DNA of 10,218 nt from an uncultured bacterium (lineage in GTDB: Bacteria > Bacillota > Clostridia > Oscillospirales > Acutalibacteraceae), in the NCBI GenBank assembly GCA_945949625.1, contig CAMFFI010000026.1, forward strand, positions 1 to 10,218. Reading direction: 5' to 3'. The translations under genes and the position numbers were made by a program. Positions 1 through 5,556 of this stretch are shown piece by piece; the first letter of the stretch is position 1; each line of letters opens with the position of its first letter. Below the pieces are notes generated by a model, which saw only the letters and a list, made by a program, of their open reading frames with translations, was not told the origin of the DNA and did not search any database.

Positions 1-19
1 TATATCTCATCGCTCTTCT

Positions 20-28
20 ATTATACCA
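20..28 (-). promoter_or_regulatory. Leftward extended -10 promoter
   Basis: On the minus strand the sequence reads TGGTATAAT, a perfect -10 hexamer (20-25) preceded by the TGn extension. The -35 position (about 43-48) is poor, as is usual for extended -10 promoters. It would fire off the left edge of the window, away from parAB. By analogy with iteron plasmids the transcript could encode the replication initiator, but that gene is not visible and this is inference. Confidence 0.4.
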
Positions 29-97
29 TATTTTTCTTGTGAAGACAGGTTCTAAATTCAAGAATAGAAAATAGTATAGATCGATTGGAAATAAAGT

Positions 98-112
98 GGG
101 ACAAATTTCTGC
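98..112 (-). repeat. Isolated inverted iteron copy
   Basis: The minus strand reads GCAGAAATTTGTCCC, the same core as the tandem iterons at 429-534 but in the opposite orientation. It lies about 70 bp upstream of the leftward promoter. In iteron plasmids a single or inverted iteron-like site near the rep promoter commonly serves autoregulation. The sequence match is direct; the role is inferred. Confidence 0.55.
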
Positions 113-163
113 TGAAAAATTTAAAGCTGGAATATTTATACAATAATTTAACATTTTGCAATT

Positions 164-221
164 TTATCAACATTTTCAAAAAACGCCATTAATGTTAAGA
201 ACTGTTGATAAATGTGGAAAA
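164..221. other. Cluster of DnaA-box-like 9-mers in AT-rich DNA
   Basis: TTATCAACA occurs on the plus strand at 164-172 and again on the minus strand at 203-211. TTTTCCACA is on the minus strand at about 213-221. Each differs by one base from the DnaA box TTATCCACA. The flanks (about 115-420) are extremely AT-rich and could unwind. Together with the iterons this is the expected composition of an iteron-type origin. Such 9-mers also arise by chance in AT-rich DNA, so the support is moderate. Confidence 0.45.
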
Positions 222-347
222 TCATTCTCGTCACAATCATATTCAACATAAAACTAACAACTATTAAACAGATTTTTCACTATCAAAATTTTGTCGGGAT
301 CTAATTAATAAACAACTATTTATTGGGAAACAGAGAATGAAATGATT

Positions 348-361
348 GCAGAAATTTGTCC
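348..361 (+). repeat. Isolated direct iteron copy
   Basis: GCAGAAATTTGTCC matches the third and fifth units of the array at 429-534 exactly over 14 bases, in the same orientation, 81 bp before the first array unit. It appears to be an outlying member of the same family of binding sites. Confidence 0.6.
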
Positions 362-428
362 TATTAAAAGATTTTCAACACTACAATTCCAACAAAATCC
401 GGTAAAAATCATTAAAACAAGCTATTTT

Positions 429-534
429 GCAGATAAATGTCCCATTTCTGCAGATAAATGTCCTATTTCGTGCAGAAATTTGTCCTACTTCTGCAGATAA
501 ATGTCCCATTTCTGCAGAAATTTGTCCTATTTAG
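429..534 (+). repeat. Five tandem 21-22 bp iterons, putative replication origin
   Basis: Units begin at 429, 450, 472, 493 and 514, so the period is 21, 22, 21 and 21 bp, about two helical turns. The shared core is GCAGATAAATGTCC or GCAGAAATTTGTCC, followed by a variable YATTTCT-like tail. The regular helical phasing puts the same base edges on one face of the DNA, as expected for cooperative binding of an initiator such as a Rep_3/RepA-type protein. The array lies about 150 bp beyond the end of parB, with DnaA-box-like sites and AT-rich DNA to its left. The repeats are seen directly; the origin function is inferred from this combination. A purely regulatory array is the main alternative. Confidence 0.7.
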
Positions 535-544
535 AGAAAAAATT

Positions 545-560
545 TGGCTATTTATAGCCA
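545..560. other. Short hairpin between the iterons and parB
   Basis: TGGCTA and TAGCCA form six-base arms around TTTA. There is no clear T-tract on either side. It may end leftward parB transcripts or have no function. The rest of 535-679 is AT-rich with no gene that I can support; a weak ATACAAA/TTTGTAT dyad at 657-679 sits just beyond the parB stop. Confidence 0.25.
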
Positions 561-679
561 TAAATGAGCCCCCTAAAACAAGTAAAACAAGATATAAATA
601 TTATATAAAATATAATAAACAAGATAAAAACAGAATTTTTCTTATCTTATGTTATCATACAAACGCATAATTTTTGTAT

Positions 680-1912
680 TTATTTTTTACTAAATTCTAT
701 CTCCTGTTTATACTGCTCCAATAATTCCTGTATTGCTTCAAGTTCCTTTGAAGGACAAATTTCTATCAATCGCTTAACAGCTATATCAACTGTTTTAAGT
801 TCTCTGAAAATTTTCTTTGTTTGTATTTCTTGTTCCGATTCATTTTGCATACAATTTGCTTCTCTATCCATTAAAGAAATTTTATCCTCATAAATCTGAT
901 CAATTTTACTATGCTGTAATTGTAACTGAACTTCAATTCTGGTTTCAAGTTCTTTAAGGGTTCTATTGTACTTTTCAATTACTTGCTCTGTTTTTTCTTT
1001 TTCTTTAGTAAGATCTATCATCTGTCCTGAATTTATACTACCCGATTCGAGTTTTTGAATGATCTGCGAAAGTTCTTTCTCTGACTGAACAAGTTTTCTT
1101 CTATGGTAGATCTGAGATGTTCTATCTTTAGATACAGCAGTATTAGTTTGAGAGATAACAGCTTTTACTTGCTTGGCAAAACTTAAAACTAATACTGTTG
1201 CATATTTTTTATTTTCAGAATCTGAATCATTTCTTTTCAAAGCCTTATTTATGATATCGGCTGAATAACTTTGATACTTACTCGGTAATTGAGCTAATGA
1301 CGCCGCTGTATTGATATCTATTATATCAGAATAAAGTAATTCTTTTAACGAGTGCGAAAGTTCTGAAGTTATTGTTATCAGTTTACTTGCCTGACGTTCG
1401 TTTATGTTAAATGCCTGAGATACATATTCTCTGAACTTTTTTGCAGCTTCTTTTTCAGAGGTCGACTCAAACTGATTAAGTTTTACAAGGTATTTCTCAA
1501 TTATCTGAATTTTTTCTTCATTTGTGTATTCTCTTGTTTCACTGTTTGCAAAAAAGAGCATTTTCAGAATGTCCAATTCTGAAAGATCACTCCTGATCGT
1601 TGCTTTAATTTTATCTCTGCCAAGAAGCTTTACCGCTTTTGTTCTTCTTTCACCTGAAATAAGCAGGTATTTATCTGGTTCTATTTCAGCTACAACAATA
1701 TTGTGAAGCATGCCGTTTTCTTCAATATTTTTTGCAAGTTCAGCAATGTTTTCCTCTGTATCATTTGAACTGAAAATATTGTCTTTATTTATGACAATTG
1801 AATCTATGGGGATAATTTCAGTGCGTTCAACCGCTTTTTGTTCCTTCTCTACGGTATCAGCAAGCTTTGCGAATCGTGCAGCAGCTCCCGCAGTATTTAA
1901 TTTTTTTGCCAT
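680..1912 (-). CDS. parB: ParB/Spo0J-family partition protein with long coiled-coil tail
   Basis: This is a ParB-family DNA-partition protein of 410 residues that would bind a centromere and work with the neighbouring ParA ATPase. The N-terminal ParB domain spans roughly residues 30-145. It contains the ENGMLHNIVV stretch (box I) and GERR at 87-90, the arginine motif of the CTP-binding pocket. A helix-turn-helix region follows at about 150-195 (FNINERQASKLI). From about 285 to 400 the protein is rich in K, E and Q and is predicted to be coiled coil. Chromosomal Spo0J proteins are usually under 300 residues, so this long form resembles those of plasmids and mobile elements. The start codon overlaps the parA stop as TAATG with GGAAAG upstream, so translation is probably coupled. 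The family is certain; the replicon served is inferred. Confidence 0.9.
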   Translation of the reverse strand: MAKKLNTAGAAARFAKLADTVEKEQKAVERTEIIPIDSIVINKDNIFSSNDTEENIAELAKNIEENGMLHNIVVAEIEPDKYLLISGERRTKAVKLLGRDKIKATIRSDLSELDILKMLFFANSETREYTNEEKIQIIEKYLVKLNQFESTSEKEAAKKFREYVSQAFNINERQASKLITITSELSHSLKELLYSDIIDINTAASLAQLPSKYQSYSADIINKALKRNDSDSENKKYATVLVLSFAKQVKAVISQTNTAVSKDRTSQIYHRRKLVQSEKELSQIIQKLESGSINSGQMIDLTKEKEKTEQVIEKYNRTLKELETRIEVQLQLQHSKIDQIYEDKISLMDREANCMQNESEQEIQTKKIFRELKTVDIAVKRLIEICPSKELEAIQELLEQYKQEIEFSKK

Positions 1913-2691
1913 TACTTTCCGGTCTCCTTTATAATTTTTTCAAGCTCATCTGCGACTTTTATATAGTCTTTTGTTACTTCTTCTCTTTTTCCGTAAATTA
2001 TAAGGGGCTGATGTTCTGTAAGACTTTTTTCTACTATAGTTGTTTTTCTTATTTCTGTATCAAAGAAGTGATAAGATTTAAGGGCAGCTTTAAACTGTTC
2101 AACATAGAATTTCTGAACGGAAGTATTTTCTTTTTTGGTAAAAAGAATTCCTGCGACCTTCAAATTGGAGTTAACGCATTGCTGAATATTTGAAATAAAC
2201 TCGTTCATTGCAAAAATACTGTCGATACCATACTCCGTTGCTTCACATGGAAGAATTGTGTAATCGCTTGCTGTAAGTGCGTTTGTGGTAAGATTATTTC
2301 TTGCCGGAGGGCAATCTATGATTACATAATCAAATTCTGAGTCTATTTCTTTCAGTTTTTTCTTTAAAACAAATTCTTTAGCCATTGGAAGTGTAGTTAG
2401 AAAGGTATCTGCCTTATCCAGATTTACATTTGATGGAATTAATTTCAGATTATTGATGTTGGTATCAATAATGGCAGATCTTGTCGGAACATCATTGCAA
2501 ATAACATCGTAAACACTGGTTTCGTCTTTGCTTATGTATTTGTCAAGGTAAGTAGTTGCGTTTGCCTGTGGGTCAATATCTGTGAGCAACACTCTTTTGC
2601 CCTTTAATTCAGCAAAAATAGCTGCTAAATTTACGCTTGCAGTAGTTTTACCCGCACCGCCTTTTCTGTTAAGCAACGATATAACGATCAT
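1912..2691 (-). CDS. parA: ParA/Soj-family partition ATPase
   Basis: This is a deviant-Walker ATPase of 259 residues that would move or position DNA together with ParB. The KGGAGKTT signature at residues 10-17 has the extra lysine typical of ParA/MinD proteins. The Walker A' stretch VLLTDIDPQANAT and Walker B YVIIDCPPA follow in the expected order. The protein starts almost directly at the first beta strand, so it lacks the N-terminal DNA-binding extension of type Ia ParA. It therefore resembles Soj or type Ib ParA, in which ParB usually does the operator binding. It is first in a two-gene operon with parB, is preceded by AAAGGA about ten bases before the ATG, and has a strong promoter upstream. 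Confidence 0.93.
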   Translation of the reverse strand: MIVISLLNRKGGAGKTTASVNLAAIFAELKGKRVLLTDIDPQANATTYLDKYISKDETSVYDVICNDVPTRSAIIDTNINNLKLIPSNVNLDKADTFLTTLPMAKEFVLKKKLKEIDSEFDYVIIDCPPARNNLTTNALTASDYTILPCEATEYGIDSIFAMNEFISNIQQCVNSNLKVAGILFTKKENTSVQKFYVEQFKAALKSYHFFDTEIRKTTIVEKSLTEHQPLIIYGKREEVTKDYIKVADELEKIIKETGK

Positions 2692-2716
2692 TATTACTGT
2701 TCCTTTCCTGAAATCT

Positions 2717-2741
2717 GTCTGTACAAAAAATGAGCACAGAC
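2717..2741 (-). other. Hairpin in the parA 5' leader
   Basis: In the minus-strand transcript GTCTGTGC pairs with GTACAGAC (eight pairs, one of them G-U) around a U-rich loop. It lies between the inferred start site near 2772 and the parA ribosome site. It could affect leader stability or translation; no known element is recognised. Confidence 0.35.
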
Positions 2742-2778
2742 GGACTTATAATTGAAATTTCGGCTTTTATCAATTCTC

Positions 2779-2807
2779 ATTATAGCATAATACTGAGCGA
2801 TTTTCAA
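2779..2807 (-). promoter_or_regulatory. Promoter of the parAB operon
   Basis: On the minus strand, TTGAAA (2802-2807) is separated by exactly 17 bases from TATAAT (2779-2784), a near-consensus sigma-A promoter. Transcription would start near 2772, leaving a leader of about 80 bases before parA. The nearer palindrome (2834-2846) lies some 27 bases upstream of the -35. Confidence 0.7.
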
Positions 2808-2824
2808 TGCTGTGATCTGCAAAT

Positions 2825-2917
2825 TTTAGAAAATGCACTGAGTGCAAATTGAAAAAAATGTCAGTAGGATATTCTTTAAAACTTATTTTTTAGTTTTGCA
2901 CTCAGTGCATTTTTCAA
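2825..2917. repeat. Paired inverted palindromes, candidate parS or par operator
   Basis: TGCACTGAGTGCA (2834-2846) and TGCACTCAGTGCA (2897-2909) are each perfect palindromes with six-base arms around one central base. With their A/T-rich flanks they form a longer inverted repeat: both read GAAAATGCACTGAGTGCAAA, one on each strand, the second with one extra flanking A. Their centres are 63 bp apart, six turns at 10.5 bp. They sit between the divergent parAB and plus-strand promoters, the usual place for a partition centromere or operator. They do not resemble the chromosomal Spo0J parS (TGTTTCACGTGAAACA). The sites are seen directly; ParB as their ligand is inferred. Confidence 0.6.
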
Positions 2918-2955
2918 AAAATTCGGTTAACTGTCATTATGAAGTAGATAATTGC

Positions 2956-2985
2956 TTGATTTGTACAATGAAGATATGATATAAT
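2956..2985 (+). promoter_or_regulatory. Promoter of the 3026-4091 gene pair
   Basis: TTGATT (2956-2961) lies 18 bases before TATAAT (2980-2985), which also has a TG extension (TGATATAAT). The start site would be near 2992, giving a leader of about 34 bases that includes AAGGGG ahead of the ATG at 3026. Confidence 0.6.
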
Positions 2986-3025
2986 AAACCAGTAAAATTC
3001 TAAACAATTCAGAGAAGGGGAAAAG

Positions 3026-3313
3026 ATGATTAAAATAGTTGCAGAGCATTTTGTGAAAGAAGAATCAAGAGACAGCTTTATGGCGCTTGCGAGGGATCTT
3101 GTTAATGAAAGCCGAAAAGAAACGGGTAATATTTCATATCATCTCTGCGTTGACAGAGCTGATCAGTTGCATTTTACTTTTATTGAGGAATGGCAGGACA
3201 CTAATGCAATTAAGGCTCATAACAGTTCAATCCACTTTTCAAGGATAGTTCCGAAGTTGAGAGAATGTGCTGCAAAAGCAGGGAATAGCTGTTTTTATGA
3301 TGAACTTTATTGA
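3026..3313 (+). CDS. Antibiotic biosynthesis monooxygenase-fold protein (YgiN-like)
   Basis: This is a small protein of 95 residues in the ABM family, a dimeric ferredoxin-like alpha/beta barrel. Known members include quinol monooxygenase YgiN and heme-degrading enzymes; most small members have no known substrate. The family pattern is clear: an opening beta strand (IKIVAEHFV), a helix, a mid-protein ISYHLCVD strand, FIEEWQD, and the H-x3-IHF motif near residues 69-75. It has a good AAGGGG site five bases before the ATG and its own promoter. It is 16 bases upstream of the MmcQ-EVE gene and probably co-transcribed with it. The specific reaction cannot be told from sequence. Confidence 0.85.
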   Translation: MIKIVAEHFVKEESRDSFMALARDLVNESRKETGNISYHLCVDRADQLHFTFIEEWQDTNAIKAHNSSIHFSRIVPKLRECAAKAGNSCFYDELY

Positions 3314-3329
3314 ATGATTATAAATAACA

Positions 3330-4091
3330 ATGAAAAAAGAAAATACACGAGAGAAAATTTTTGCAATTGCAAAGAAAAAATACGGAACAGAGCCGGAGTA
3401 TTTGTGGCTTAGTTCTCCGTACAATGCAGTTCTAAGACATACTGATAACAAGAAATGGTATGCAATTCTGATGAAGGTATCAAGGAGCAAACTGGGACTT
3501 TCAGGAGATGAGACAGTTGATAAACTTGATATCAAGTGCGATCCGCTTATGTCAGGCTCCCTTCTTATGGAGAATGGAATTTTTCCCGGCTATCATATGC
3601 ATAAGGGAAACTGGCTCACTGTTTTGCTTGACGGAACTGTTGGCTTGAAAAAAATAGAGTGGCTGCTTGATCTGAGCTATGGACTTACAGCGTCAAAAAA
3701 GAGCAGATCCATACACAATACTAAGTGGATCATTCCGGCAAATCCAAAATACTACGATATTGACAAGGAAATTTCAGAAAGCAAGGATAGGACTATTCTT
3801 TGGAAACAAAGCAATTCAATAGCAGTTGGAGATACTGTTTTCATTTATGTAGGTGCTCCTGTTTCGGCTATTCGATATCAGTGTGAAGCAATAGAGGTGG
3901 ATATTCCTTATAGTTACAGTGATGAAAAACTGCAAATAAACAGAGCAATTAGGCTGAAGATTATCAGAAAATTTGATAAATTCCCGATCAGTATTGAAAG
4001 AATGAAAGTGCACGGAGTTTTTGCTGTAAGAGGAGCAAGAGGAATGCCTCAAGGTCTGATAGAGGAAATAAATACTCTTTATAGTGATTAA
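3330..4091 (+). CDS. MmcQ/YjbR domain fused to a C-terminal EVE/PUA-like domain
   Basis: This is a two-domain protein of 253 residues. Residues 1-120 match the MmcQ/YjbR family (KYGTEPEYLW, then KWYAILMKV and a GYHMHKGNWLTVLLDG segment), a CyaY-like fold usually about 115 residues long and annotated as DNA-binding on limited evidence. Residues 128-253 resemble an EVE/PUA-like domain: WIIPANPKYYDI, a central WKQ, GDTVFIYVGAP, and a closing RGARGMPQGL segment. EVE domains bind modified bases or RNA. No strong ribosome site precedes the ATG, so translation may depend on the gene 16 bases upstream. The N-terminal assignment is firm and the C-terminal one moderate. The function is unknown; the fusion suggests nucleic-acid binding. 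Confidence 0.75.
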   Translation: MKKENTREKIFAIAKKKYGTEPEYLWLSSPYNAVLRHTDNKKWYAILMKVSRSKLGLSGDETVDKLDIKCDPLMSGSLLMENGIFPGYHMHKGNWLTVLLDGTVGLKKIEWLLDLSYGLTASKKSRSIHNTKWIIPANPKYYDIDKEISESKDRTILWKQSNSIAVGDTVFIYVGAPVSAIRYQCEAIEVDIPYSYSDEKLQINRAIRLKIIRKFDKFPISIERMKVHGVFAVRGARGMPQGLIEEINTLYSD

Positions 4092-4197
4092 TTTTTATGC
4101 AGCAAAAACAGGCTGCGTTCATATTGCCTTTCAGAACTGCGAGAATGAGTTGTATTGGCATTGTGACAAGATGTTAATGTTTCTATACGTCTTAAAG

Positions 4198-4233
4198 CAA
4201 AATGCCTTAAAACGCATTTTGAAACGTTTTAAG
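4198..4233. other. Two overlapping, mutually exclusive hairpins
   Basis: CAAAATGC (4198-4205) pairs with GCATTTTG (4214-4221). CTTAAAACG (4206-4214) pairs with CGTTTTAAG (4225-4233). The loop of the first is the arm of the second, so both cannot form at once. They lie in the gap between the MmcQ-EVE gene and ldh, upstream of the ldh promoter. No T-tract follows, so this is not an obvious terminator. Confidence 0.4.
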
Positions 4234-4263
4234 CCTATGCAACAAATCGTAGCAATGCAATAA

Positions 4264-4300
4264 AAACAGCAACGTCATTTTTTAGTGCTGCTGTTTGGGC
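4264..4300 (+). terminator. Possible weak terminator of the 3026-4091 unit
   Basis: AAACAGCA (4264-4271) pairs with TGCTGTTT (4289-4296) around a long T-rich loop, followed by GGGCTTTTC. The arms are perfect but the loop is large and the T-tract is delayed. It is the best candidate to end the upstream transcript before ldh. Apart from this, the nearby hairpins and the ldh promoter, I see nothing in 4092-4421. Confidence 0.35.
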
Positions 4301-4325
4301 TTTTCTCAAAAATAAATTTTATATA

Positions 4326-4353
4326 AATTTGTGTATAAACATATTGACAAATT
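4326..4353. promoter_or_regulatory. Inverted repeat overlapping the ldh -35
   Basis: AATTTGT (4326-4332) and ACAAATT (4347-4353) are perfect seven-base arms separated by 14 bases, so their centres are 21 bp apart, two helical turns. The right arm overlaps the ldh -35 hexamer. It could be an operator. The spacing does not fit the 18 bp Rex site, and it is not the TTGGT-N3-ACCAA type found at lrgA. Confidence 0.35.
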
Positions 4354-4372
4354 CGCAGAATAGATATACTAT
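4344..4372 (+). promoter_or_regulatory. Promoter of ldh
   Basis: A perfect -35 TTGACA (4344-4349) is followed after 17 bases by TACTAT (4367-4372). An alternative TATACT two bases earlier would leave only 15. The start site would be near 4379 and the leader about 43 bases. Confidence 0.6.
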
Positions 4373-4421
4373 TATGGTATGATATCAATGGCATTATGCC
4401 TAAAATAAAGGAGTGTCAATT

Positions 4422-5375
4422 ATGAACGCAGACAGAAGAAAAGTTGTCCTTATCGGAACAGGAATGGTCGGAATGAGTTTTGCCTATTCGCTCGTTAATC
4501 AGGGTGGTATCTGCAACGAGTTGGTTCTCATCGACATAGACAAAAAGCGTGCAAATGGTGAAGCGATGGATCTTAATCACGGTTTGGCATTTGCAAAGTC
4601 AAATATGAAGATATGTGCAGGCGAGTATAAGGACTGCAAGGACGCAGACATTGTTGTAATTTCAGCAGGCGTAGCTCAGAAGGAAGGCGAAACACGCCTT
4701 GATCTGCTTCAGAGGAATGTTGAAGTATTCCGTTCTATCATCGGGCCTGTAATAAAGTCCGGATTTGACGGTATATTCCTTGTTGCAACAAATCCTGTTG
4801 ACATAATGACAAGAGTTACCTTTGAGTTGAGTCGTTTTGGCGCATCGAGGGTTATCGGAACAGGCACATCGCTCGATACTGCAAGACTTCGTTATCTGCT
4901 TGGCGACTACTTTACGGTTGATCCCAAGAATATTCACGGATATGTAATTGGCGAGCATGGTGACAGCGAGTTTGTTCCGTTTTCACAGGTTCTCCTTGCT
5001 ACAAAGCCGGTCAAGTCGATTCTTGAGGACGACCGCAATGAATATTGTATTGACGATATGCAGCACATAGAGGAACAGGTTCGTACTGCGGCATACAAGA
5101 TCATAGAGGCAAAGCGTGCAACTTACTATGGAATCGGCATGGCGATCACAAGGATAGTAAAGGCAATTCTCGGCGATGAAAACTCCGTGCTTACAGTTTC
5201 AGCAAAGCTCTGCGGTGAATATGATACACGAGATGTATTTATCGGTGTTCCCTGTATAATCGGCAGGAACGGTGTCAAGGAAATAGTCGAGCTTAATCTT
5301 ACCGATGATGAGAAGGAGAAGTTCCAGAAATCCAGCGGAGTTCTCAGCGAATACTTTAACGGACTTAAACTTTAA
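4422..5375 (+). CDS. ldh: L-lactate dehydrogenase
   Basis: This is an NAD-dependent cytoplasmic L-lactate dehydrogenase that reduces pyruvate to L-lactate and regenerates NAD+ in fermentation. I place the start at the ATG at 4422 (317 residues), eight bases after AAAGGAG (4407-4413). The GTG at 4413 overlaps that site and is unlikely. Visible features are the GTGMVG dinucleotide loop (12-17), D38 for the NAD ribose, Q86 in the substrate loop (the LDH rather than malate dehydrogenase residue), R92, N124, D152, R155 and the catalytic H179 in GEHGDSE. R157 and H172 match the pair that binds fructose 1,6-bisphosphate in Bacillus stearothermophilus LDH, so allosteric activation is likely. The gene has its own promoter and converges on the gntR-lrgBA operon. 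Confidence 0.95.
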   Translation: MNADRRKVVLIGTGMVGMSFAYSLVNQGGICNELVLIDIDKKRANGEAMDLNHGLAFAKSNMKICAGEYKDCKDADIVVISAGVAQKEGETRLDLLQRNVEVFRSIIGPVIKSGFDGIFLVATNPVDIMTRVTFELSRFGASRVIGTGTSLDTARLRYLLGDYFTVDPKNIHGYVIGEHGDSEFVPFSQVLLATKPVKSILEDDRNEYCIDDMQHIEEQVRTAAYKIIEAKRATYYGIGMAITRIVKAILGDENSVLTVSAKLCGEYDTRDVFIGVPCIIGRNGVKEIVELNLTDDEKEKFQKSSGVLSEYFNGLKL

Positions 5376-5390
5376 TTATTAAAGTTTAAG
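5364..5390. other. Perfect 27 bp palindrome across the ldh stop codon
   Basis: CTTAAACTTTAAT (5364-5376) and ATTAAAGTTTAAG (5378-5390) are perfect 13-base arms around a single T. The left arm carries the last three codons and stop of ldh. It would form a long AT-rich hairpin on transcripts from either strand. No T-run follows directly, so it may block exonucleases rather than terminate transcription. Confidence 0.6.
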
Positions 5391-5500
5391 CTTTTGCGAA
5401 GTGCTTCGAGGCTGTTTGTGGGACTTTGCCCCACACCCTACCAAAAGCTCTGCCTTTGGAATTAGCTAAAGGGTTATAAACCCTTTAGAATCCCATTATA
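5391..5500. repeat. Multi-hairpin intergenic element, possible dispersed repeat
   Basis: Several small dyads follow in series: CGAAG/CTTCG (about 5398-5409), GTGGG/CCCAC (within GTGGGACTTTGCCCCAC, about 5417-5434), CCAAA/TTTGG (about 5440-5459), and the perfect CTAAAGGGTT/AACCCTTTAG pair (5466-5488). The style of a GTTTGTGGGGCTTTGCCCCACACCC-like block followed by a CTAAAGGGTT hairpin recalls intergenic repeats I associate with Ruminococcus genomes. No second copy exists in this window, so the repeat status is recalled rather than shown. The block has no ORF worth calling. Confidence 0.4.
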
Positions 5501-5518
5501 AAAAATCTTTTTTTACAG

Positions 5519-5556
5519 AACAAGCACACCTAAATGGGTGCGCTTGTTTATTTTAT
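5519..5556 (+). terminator. Intrinsic terminator of ldh
   Basis: ACAAGCACACCT (5520-5531) pairs with GGGTGCGCTTGT (5536-5547) around AAAT, with one A-C mismatch and a G-U pair in the plus-strand RNA. TTTATTTTATT follows. The T-tract lies only on the plus side, so it chiefly ends ldh transcription. It abuts the gntR stop codon (5548-5550), so the two convergent units share this boundary. Confidence 0.75.

Noticed and set aside
429..534. CRISPR array
   Set aside because: The units are contiguous 21-22 bp repeats without unique spacers and there are no cas genes.
458..670. Plus-strand ORF of 70 codons
   Set aside because: It runs through the iterons, its composition reflects the repeat, and no ribosome site precedes it.
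4326..4353. Rex operator at ldh
   Set aside because: A Rex site is an 18 bp palindrome; here the arms are 14 bp apart and the inner bases do not match.
4371..4391. FadR-type operator downstream of the ldh -10
   Set aside because: TGGTATGATATCA has the TGGT half but lacks a correctly spaced ACCA half.
4413..4421. GTG start for ldh
   Set aside because: It overlaps the AAAGGAG ribosome site that serves the ATG at 4422.
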